Origin: JBELMB01 sp042088665
GTDB taxonomy: Bacteria; Pseudomonadota; Alphaproteobacteria; Rhodobacterales; Rhodobacteraceae
Direction of reading: 5' to 3'
DNA: 7,546 nucleotides
Assembly: GCA_042088665.1 (NCBI GenBank)
Contig: JBELMB010000241.1
Location: 1-7,546 of the forward strand
The position numbers were made by a program, and so were the translations under genes. Shown piece after piece: positions 1 through 4,535 of the stretch (the stretch's first letter is position 1; each line of letters starts with the position of its first letter). The notes below the pieces were generated by a model. It did not search any database. It worked only from the letters and a program-made list of their open reading frames with translations, and had not been told where the DNA came from.

Positions 1-927
1 GTACTCGGTGAAGTAGTCTGCAGGGGTGTCTTCGAGGATGACGCCATGGTTGTCGGTCAGGTCCTTCAGAGCCTTGCCGTTTTCATAGATACGGTAGGAC
101 ATGGACTTGGACAGGGACGCGTTGGCCGCCACTTCGAGGGCAATCTGCTCTTGCTCGGTCAGGCTGTCGTAGAAGTCGCCATTGACATACATGTCGGCGT
201 TCACGGTCACCTGGTGCAGACCTTGCAGGTAGTAGTGCTTCAGGACTTTCTGGAAGCCGAAGACGGAGTCAGGCTTCGGGCAGCACCATTCGGCTGCGTC
301 GATGGTGCCCTTTTCCAGAGCGGGCAGGATGTCGCCGCCGCCCATTGCAACGGCGGGAACGCCGATGTCTGCGTAGGCTGCGCCCACCATGCCCGGAGGC
401 GCGCGGAAACGCATCTGGCGGAAGTCATCCATGGATGTGATCGGCTCCGGGAACCAGCCGAGGGCCTCGGGGCCAACCGGCTGCAGCATGAAGCCTTTGA
501 CGTTCACGCCCATTTCGTCCCACAGCTGGTCGTACAGCTCTTTGCCGCCACCAAACTGGAACCAGCTCAGGAACGCGATGTTGTCGAGGCCGACACCGGC
601 ACCGGCGACAGGTGCGCCGAATAGGTTGGCTGCGACGTGCTTGCCGCCCCAGTAGTGGGTCCAGGCAAAGCCGCCTTCGACCAGACCTGCGTCGACGGCA
701 TCCATGATGTCACGCGGACCGACCACGGCGCCCGCGGGCAGCACTTCGATGGTGAGCGATCCACCGGTCAGACGCGCGACGTCATTGCCGAAGTCATTCA
801 GCATGAACACTTCGTCTGCAGTGGTCGGCAGAACGGACTGGATCCGCAGGACCTTTTCCGCCATCGCCGACGAGGCCATGAGCGCAAGCGCCACTGCCCC
901 GACGGTCACAGTTTTAAGATTGAACAT
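1..927 (-). CDS. TRAP transporter solute-binding protein, DctP family (3' end cut by window edge)
   Basis: Periplasmic binding component of a tripartite ATP-independent periplasmic (TRAP) transporter. It captures an organic solute and hands it to the DctQ/DctM-type membrane subunits, which are not in the window. The visible 309 residues start MFNLKTVTVG. Residues 1-23 form a signal peptide (Lys5, a hydrophobic stretch with ALALMASS, cleavage likely after AMA at 21-23, leaving EKVLRIQS). Family landmarks are RFRAPPGM at 173-180, where Arg175 fits the conserved carboxylate-binding arginine, and GTIDAAEW followed by CCPKPD at 207-220, the second pocket motif. The ATG at 927-925 is preceded by a strong ribosome site, GGGAGG, 7 bases upstream. 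Family members are usually about 320-360 residues, so only some tens of residues should be missing. The gene follows the GMC dehydrogenase on the same strand after 145 bp, so co-transcription is likely. The substrate is unknown; the pair of adjacent cysteines (215-216) is unusual. Assignment to the family is firm. Confidence 0.93.
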   Translation of the reverse strand, partial: MFNLKTVTVGAVALALMASSAMAEKVLRIQSVLPTTADEVFMLNDFGNDVARLTGGSLTIEVLPAGAVVGPRDIMDAVDAGLVEGGFAWTHYWGGKHVAANLFGAPVAGAGVGLDNIAFLSWFQFGGGKELYDQLWDEMGVNVKGFMLQPVGPEALGWFPEPITSMDDFRQMRFRAPPGMVGAAYADIGVPAVAMGGGDILPALEKGTIDAAEWCCPKPDSVFGFQKVLKHYYLQGLHQVTVNADMYVNGDFYDSLTEQEQIALEVAANASLSKSMSYRIYENGKALKDLTDNHGVILEDTPADYFTEY

Positions 928-1072
928 TAACTTTCCTCCCTATCTCAATTGCCCTCTTGGCTTTTCTTGTCACCCAGAGACGAAGGCTCTCTCTCCGGGT
1001 GATTTTCCGCCCAATTTGACCCGGTTTTGCGCCCCCAAGGGGGCACGCCGCCGGGCCGAGCCGGGGGTCAAC
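928..1072 (-). other. Spacer between dehydrogenase and TRAP gene, with two stem-loops
   Basis: This 145-bp non-coding stretch separates two co-directional minus-strand genes. It holds a strong GC hairpin near the end of the dehydrogenase gene and a weaker one nearer the TRAP gene, where CACCC at 971-975 pairs with GGGTG at 997-1001 and GAGA at 977-980 pairs with TCTC at 992-995. Neither is followed by a T-run on the minus strand, so neither is a classical intrinsic terminator. They may protect or process the message so that the binding protein is made in larger amounts than the enzyme, as is common for TRAP and ABC binding proteins. That role is inference. No clear promoter was recognised. 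Confidence 0.45.
1018..1069 (-). terminator. GC-rich stem-loop after the dehydrogenase stop codon
   Basis: The perfect inner stem GCCCCC-AA-GGGGGC spans 1031-1044. Outer arms GACCC at 1018-1022 and GGGTC at 1065-1069 could enclose it. It begins four bases past the dehydrogenase stop codon on the minus strand. No U-tract follows in that direction, so Rho-independent termination is unlikely. A 3'-end stabilising or partial attenuating hairpin is the better reading. Confidence 0.35.
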
Positions 1073-2674
1073 TCATGCGTTTGCGTCCTCCAGTATGAGA
1101 TCGCTTGCCTTTTCCCCGATCATGATCGCCGGCGCGTTGGTATTGCCGCTGACAATGCGCGGCATGATCGAGGCATCCGCCACACGCAGCCCGTCGATGC
1201 CGTGCACGCGCAGGCGCGCGTCGACCACGGCCATGGCGTCAGTGCCCATCTTGCAGGTGCCTGTGGGGTGATAGATCGTCACCGCAGTGCGGCGTGCCCA
1301 GTCCAACGTGGCCGCTTCATCGTCCATTGCGACCCCCGCGCCCGGCGCGTGTTCCTCGGTGATGTGCGATTTCAGCGGCTCGAACTGTGCAATCTTGCGC
1401 GCGACCTGAATGCCTTTGACGATGGTCCGGCAATCCGTGTCGGTCGCGAGGTAATTGGGGTGGATCGCCGGGGCGTCTTCCATCCGCGCCGAGCGCAGCG
1501 TCAGATGTCCCGCACTTTCCGGGCGCAGTTGCAGCACCGAAGCCGTGAAAGCCGAGAAGGGATGCGCCCCCTCGCCCGGACTGTCGGCGCTGAACGGCTG
1601 GATGTGGAACTGGATGTCAGGCGTTTCCAGATGTTCCTCGGTCTTGAGGAACGCCGTGCCAAGGCTGGCGGCCATGGTCATCGGCCCGCGCTGCGTCAGC
1701 GCGTATTGCACGGCGATCAGTGCCTTTTTCAACAGGTTGCTGGTCTCGACATTGATCGTTCTGAGATCGGTCTTGAAGACCGGGCGCGCCTGCAGGTGGT
1801 CTTGCAGGTTCTTGCCCACTCCGGGCAGCTCCGCGGCCATTTCGATGCCATGCGGACGGATGTCCTCCGGATCGCCGATGCCCGACAGCATCATGATCTG
1901 GGGTGAGCCGATGGCCCCCGCCGACAACACAACCTCACGCTTGGCGCGGATCTCGGTCATCTTGCCCTCGACACGCGCCCGCACGCCCACTGCGCGCTTG
2001 CCCTCGAGGATCAGCCGCTCTGTCTGGGCGTCGGTCACGATGCGCAGATTGGCCCGGCCGCGCGCCGGTTTCAGGTAGGCCACCGCAGAACTGCACCGCC
2101 GCCCGCCGGTCATCGTCAGCTGAAAGTAGCCCACGCCTTCCTGATCGGCATCATTGTAGTCTTCGGTGCGCTTGTACCCTGCGGCCACGGCGGCCTCGAC
2201 CCAGTTGTCGACGATCTCGCGGTTCAACCGCGATGGCTGGACAGACAGCGGCCCGTCACGTCCGCGCAAATCGGTGCCGTTCGGCCCCTTCCACGATTCA
2301 GAGCGCCGGAAGTACGGCAGCACATTGTCCCAGGACCAGCCGGTGCAGCCCATCTGCGCCCAACCGTCATAATCCTCGGGCTGGCCACGCACGTACAACA
2401 GACCGTTGATGCTGCTCGATCCGCCCAGCACGCGTCCGCGCGGCCAGCTGATCGCGCGCCCCGCGATGCCGGGATCCTCTTCGGTCTTGTAACGCCAATC
2501 CGTCCCCGGGTTGCCCATGGTCTGGAAATACCCGACGGGTATGTGAATCCACGGGTTCGAATCCTTCGGACCTGCCTCAAGCAGGATCACGCTGTGGCGC
2601 CCGCTCTCCGACAGCCGACTGGCGAGCGCACAGCCCGCGGATCCCGCGCCTACGATGACGAAATCGGCCTCCAT
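1073..2674 (-). CDS. GMC-family FAD-dependent alcohol dehydrogenase (choline dehydrogenase-like)
   Basis: Flavoprotein that oxidises an alcohol to an aldehyde or ketone using FAD, passing electrons to a membrane or respiratory acceptor or to oxygen. Length is 533 residues, normal for the bacterial BetA/AlkJ-like branch. The ADP-binding Rossmann motif is VGAGSAGC at 8-15, with LLEAG at 31-35 for the FAD ribose. GMC signature 1 covers about 80-103 (GRVLGGSSSIN then GLLYVRGQ). Signature 2 covers about 252-267 (AGAIGSPQIMMLSGIG). The active-site pair is His469 in YHPTGTCKMG and Asn512 in SGNTNAPA, matching the His/Asn pair of choline oxidase-type enzymes. No signal peptide, so it is cytoplasmic or loosely membrane associated. 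I chose the ATG at 2674-2672 (MEADFVIVG) because GGGAGGGG lies directly upstream; a TTG six codons earlier would place that site inside the gene. It sits upstream of a TRAP binding protein and divergent from an IclR regulator, suggesting that the imported solute or a derivative is its substrate. Choline itself is not supported: no betaine-aldehyde dehydrogenase or BetI-type regulator is present. Confidence 0.95.
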   Translation of the reverse strand: MEADFVIVGAGSAGCALASRLSESGRHSVILLEAGPKDSNPWIHIPVGYFQTMGNPGTDWRYKTEEDPGIAGRAISWPRGRVLGGSSSINGLLYVRGQPEDYDGWAQMGCTGWSWDNVLPYFRRSESWKGPNGTDLRGRDGPLSVQPSRLNREIVDNWVEAAVAAGYKRTEDYNDADQEGVGYFQLTMTGGRRCSSAVAYLKPARGRANLRIVTDAQTERLILEGKRAVGVRARVEGKMTEIRAKREVVLSAGAIGSPQIMMLSGIGDPEDIRPHGIEMAAELPGVGKNLQDHLQARPVFKTDLRTINVETSNLLKKALIAVQYALTQRGPMTMAASLGTAFLKTEEHLETPDIQFHIQPFSADSPGEGAHPFSAFTASVLQLRPESAGHLTLRSARMEDAPAIHPNYLATDTDCRTIVKGIQVARKIAQFEPLKSHITEEHAPGAGVAMDDEAATLDWARRTAVTIYHPTGTCKMGTDAMAVVDARLRVHGIDGLRVADASIMPRIVSGNTNAPAIMIGEKASDLILEDANA

Positions 2675-2781
2675 TGCCCCTCCCAAGGCCAAAAATTGAG
2701 ACTTTTTATCTCGATTTTTTATCTAGGCTCAGCGTAACCTGATTCCTGACAAAAACAAGTTTTCTTTGGGAGCGCCTCGAA
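2675..2781. promoter_or_regulatory. Divergent promoter region between dehydrogenase and IclR regulator
   Basis: This 107-bp stretch must drive both the minus-strand dehydrogenase and the plus-strand regulator, and it is clearly more AT-rich than the flanking genes. It contains an inverted repeat (2695-2715), two direct copies of TTTTTATCT at 2703-2711 and 2716-2724, and the palindrome AAAAC-AA-GTTTT at 2752-2763. A possible plus-strand -35, TTGAGA, lies at 2696-2701 but the matching -10 (TATCTA, 2720-2725) is poor. On the minus strand TTGTCA (2752-2747) and TAGATA resemble -35 and -10 boxes, but the 21-base gap is too long for a normal sigma-70 promoter. Exact start sites therefore cannot be assigned. 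Confidence 0.6.
2695..2715. promoter_or_regulatory. Candidate IclR operator (imperfect inverted repeat)
   Basis: Arms ATTGAGA (2695-2701) and TCTCGAT (2709-2715) match as inverted repeats at 6 of 7 positions, around a 7-base spacer centred on 2705. It begins 21 bp upstream of the dehydrogenase start codon and lies about 67 bp before the regulator start. IclR-family proteins bind short pseudo-palindromes in such divergent regions, so this is the best operator candidate. No binding motif from a known orthologue was used. Confidence 0.4.
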
Positions 2782-3630
2782 ATGGATCAGACTGCCCGAA
2801 TTCCGACCAACCTGCGCACGCTGAAGATCCTCGAGGTCCTCGGCCGCGCGGACCGGGCCATGACCGCGACGGAAATCAACGATGCGCTCGGCCTGCCCAA
2901 GCAGACGGTCCACCGCCTGTGCACCACGCTGGAGCGCGAAGGCTATCTTGTTCGGCTCGGCCATTCGAAACGGTTTGTGCCCGCGCGCCGGTCGCGCGAT
3001 CTCGGCGCGGGGCTGCTGTTTTCCTCGCAGCACCACATCGCGCGGCGGCAGATCCTGATGGACGTGGCGGCACATGTGCGCGAGACGGTCAACTTCGTCG
3101 TCGCCGAAGACGCGGGCATGAGCTACGTCGACCGGATCGAGACGGACTGGATGTTCCGCATCCAGCTGCCCATCGGCACCCATGTGCCCTTTCACTGCAC
3201 CGCCAGCGGCAAATGTTACATGGCCAGCCTCGCCCCGGCGGCGCGCACGCGCTTTGTCACCTCCCTGACGCTGGAGCGGTATACCGACGAAACGCACACC
3301 GACCCCGAGCCATTGCTGGTCGAACTCGAAGGCATCGCCCGCGAAGGCTACTCCCTCGATCACGAGGAATTCCTTGACGGGATGGTCGCCATCGCTGTGC
3401 CGGTGACAGATCCGCGCGGGCGCTTTGTTGCCGCGCTGGCCTTTCACGGTCCGACGCAGCGGATTTCCCTTGATGAAGCCGTGACCCGCAAGGACGTGCT
3501 GCAAGACGCCGCGGCACGGCTGCGCGATGCGCTGTACCTAGACGACGCCGCCGAGACGGATCCCCAAGAGACCGGCCCCGAAGAGAGTGGCACCCGGAGC
3601 CAGGGCACCTCTGTGACTGACGCACCCTGA
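2782..3630 (+). CDS. IclR-family transcriptional regulator
   Basis: One-component DNA-binding regulator of catabolic genes, cytoplasmic, typically a dimer or tetramer that responds to a small-molecule effector. The 282-residue product starts MDQTARIPTN. The N-terminal winged helix-turn-helix spans about 10-70, with the recognition segment ATEINDALGLPKQTVHRL at 29-46 followed by EREGYLVR. The effector domain spans about 85-250. It shows the family's FHCTASGKCYMASL block at 137-150, GYSLDHEEFLDGMVAIAVPV at 189-208 and DPRGRFVAALAF at 210-221. A GGGAG ribosome site lies 9 bases before the ATG. It is divergent from the dehydrogenase and TRAP genes, so it very likely controls them and perhaps itself; whether as repressor or activator cannot be read. 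The last 30 or so residues (from about 253) are an acidic, Ser/Thr/Gly-rich tail (for example PQETGPEESGTRSQG) beyond the usual family end near 250, probably disordered. Confidence 0.95.
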   Translation: MDQTARIPTNLRTLKILEVLGRADRAMTATEINDALGLPKQTVHRLCTTLEREGYLVRLGHSKRFVPARRSRDLGAGLLFSSQHHIARRQILMDVAAHVRETVNFVVAEDAGMSYVDRIETDWMFRIQLPIGTHVPFHCTASGKCYMASLAPAARTRFVTSLTLERYTDETHTDPEPLLVELEGIAREGYSLDHEEFLDGMVAIAVPVTDPRGRFVAALAFHGPTQRISLDEAVTRKDVLQDAAARLRDALYLDDAAETDPQETGPEESGTRSQGTSVTDAP

Positions 3631-3661
3631 GGGGCGGCGCCCTGCGCTCTGGCTCGGTGAT

Positions 3662-3712
3662 TTAGGCCCGGCGACTTAGGCCCGGCGAAACAGCCCGGCG
3701 ACTCAGCCCGCA
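3662..3712 (+). repeat. Decaying 14-bp tandem repeat
   Basis: Units are TTAGGCCCGGCGAC (3662-3675), TTAGGCCCGGCGAA (3676-3689), ACAGCCCGGCGAC (3690-3702, one base short) and a partial TCAGCCCGCA (3703-3712). The first two differ at one base and later copies diverge. The period is not a multiple of three and the repeat lies about 30 bp past the regulator's stop codon, so it is non-coding. It probably arose by replication slippage. Confidence 0.75.
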
Positions 3713-3726
3713 GCCCAGCGACAGGC

Positions 3727-3742
3727 CGGGCACGGGTGCCCG
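3727..3742. other. Short perfect GC hairpin
   Basis: Arms CGGGCA (3727-3732) and TGCCCG (3737-3742) pair perfectly around CGGG. On the plus strand the bases after it are CAAAAAG rather than T-rich, so it is not an intrinsic terminator for the regulator. Read on the minus strand it has a T-run before, not after, the stem. It may simply be a 3'-end structure of the regulator transcript. Confidence 0.35.
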
Positions 3743-4314
3743 CAAAAAGAATCACCCACACCGGGAAATCGGATCTGGCCAGACCGTCGGGCTTACCGGA
3801 CACGCCGGATCTGGACGCGACCTGTGCGCGGGCATCCACCTCGCGGCAGTTCAGTCGCGCAGGCCCCGGCAGCAGCCCGCCCAAAGCCCGCATCCTCACG
3901 CATCAGGGGCCGGTCATGAGATCGGCGGCAAAGGTGCACCCGGCACAGGACAGCCCAGCCAACACCACATAAAAAACCGTAAAACATCTCAACAAATCAA
4001 ATCAGTGCGATGCGACCCTCACCTTGATTGACCCGCAATGGACCACCCTGCCCGCAGCGCCTTGCGCAGCCTCCGGCCGTGCGGATCCGACCCATGGAAA
4101 GAGGTCTCCAGAAGATCAAACAGAGGGTCAATCGCGCTGTGTCTGACCCGGTTCAGAGGCTCGTTTGGCCCGCAGTCCGGTTCGCATTCTGGCGCGTCGT
4201 CTGGCCCGCCGACCCAAAGCCCGCGTGCCCCCCCCAAAAGGCGCGTCCGCGCAAGCGTTGTCCTCCGGCAACAATCCCTCCCGCGCGATGGGCCGATTTT
4301 TCAAATATTGCGGG

Positions 4315-4326
4315 GATAATTTGACT
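4315..4326 (+). promoter_or_regulatory. Possible promoter elements upstream of the surface-protein gene
   Basis: An AT-rich patch within GC-rich DNA contains GATAAT at 4315-4320, a good -10-like hexamer without a matching -35 at normal distance, immediately followed by TTGACT at 4321-4326, a good -35-like hexamer whose -10 partner (around ACCTAT, 4346-4351) is weak. If either is used, the surface-protein transcript would carry an untranslated leader of roughly 180-210 bases. Weak evidence. Confidence 0.25.
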
Positions 4327-4478
4327 CTTCTGATCAAGCTGCGGCACCTATGGGGCGATAGATACGCGGGTGCCGCCCGCGCGTCGTTTGGGGATGTGTC
4401 GGAAAGGCTGCAATGCCGGACGGAACCGCGGTATGAGCAGACCGCGCCCGTTCCAGCCTGACGACGAGATATTTTACA

Positions 4479-4515
4479 GGACCCGCGCCGGGCTGATCAC
4501 AGCCCCAGCCGGTCC
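4479..4515 (+). promoter_or_regulatory. Stem-loop in the probable leader of the surface-protein gene
   Basis: The inner stem GGGCTG (4490-4495) pairs perfectly with CAGCCC (4500-4505) around the loop ATCA. Outer arms GGACC (4479-4483) and GGTCC (4511-4515) also pair, separated from the inner stem by an internal loop. It ends 20 bases before the start codon and just before the purine-rich ribosome-binding segment AAGGA at 4520-4524. It could modulate translation or message stability. That function is inference. Confidence 0.4.
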
Positions 4516-4535
4516 GGCGAAGGAATGGAAGACCG

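Larger units (their letters stand above)
3631..4535. other. 905-bp stretch with no supported gene
   Basis: Several open frames of 60-100 codons exist on both strands, but all have Arg/Pro/Ser/Ala-rich products typical of unselected GC-rich DNA, lack convincing ribosome sites, and none resembles a family I know. Visible structure is a 14-bp tandem repeat (3662-3712), a hairpin (3727-3742), an AT-rich island at about 3968-4008, a run of eight C at 4228-4235 followed by four A, a small GTTG/CAAC stem at 4257-4272, and a GC-arm stem-loop at 4479-4515. The last part (about 4300-4535) should hold the promoter and leader of the large surface protein. A degraded gene or an unrecognised small RNA cannot be excluded. 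Confidence 0.6.

Noticed and set aside
704..1906. A 400-codon plus-strand open frame antisense to the TRAP and dehydrogenase genes
   Set aside because: It spans two strongly supported minus-strand genes and their spacer, its product has no recognisable domain and is Arg/His-rich, and long antisense frames are expected opposite GC-rich genes.
1455..2409. Plus-strand open frames of 168-207 codons inside the dehydrogenase gene
   Set aside because: They are frame shadows of the GMC gene, which has full motifs and a ribosome site. Their products are rich in Arg, Ser and Pro without family features.
1073..2674. Naming the dehydrogenase betA (choline dehydrogenase)
   Set aside because: The match is to the broad GMC family. 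No betaine-aldehyde dehydrogenase, BetI or choline transporter is present, and the regulator is IclR type.
2675..2692. An upstream TTG start for the dehydrogenase, adding six residues
   Set aside because: The added codons contain the GGGAGGGG ribosome site for the ATG at 2674, and the Rossmann strand of family members begins right after that ATG.
2719..3504. A 261-codon minus-strand open frame opposite the IclR gene
   Set aside because: Antisense shadow: the IclR frame carries the helix-turn-helix and effector-domain motifs, and the opposite product is low-information.
3727..3748. Intrinsic terminator for the regulator gene
   Set aside because: The hairpin is followed by A-rich, not T-rich, sequence on the plus strand.
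3736..3987. Short open frames on both strands (78 and 64 codons) after the regulator gene
   Set aside because: The plus frame starts with GTG inside a hairpin and lacks a ribosome site; the minus frame starts in an AT-rich patch and soon becomes Arg-rich noise. No known small-protein features beyond a brief hydrophobic start.
4019..4347. Overlapping 69-98 codon frames on both strands around 4019-4347
   Set aside because: Several frames are open at once, as expected for GC-rich DNA with few stops. None has a good ribosome site or a recognisable motif, including the minus-strand frame with a plausible helical segment (DPLFDLLETSFHG).
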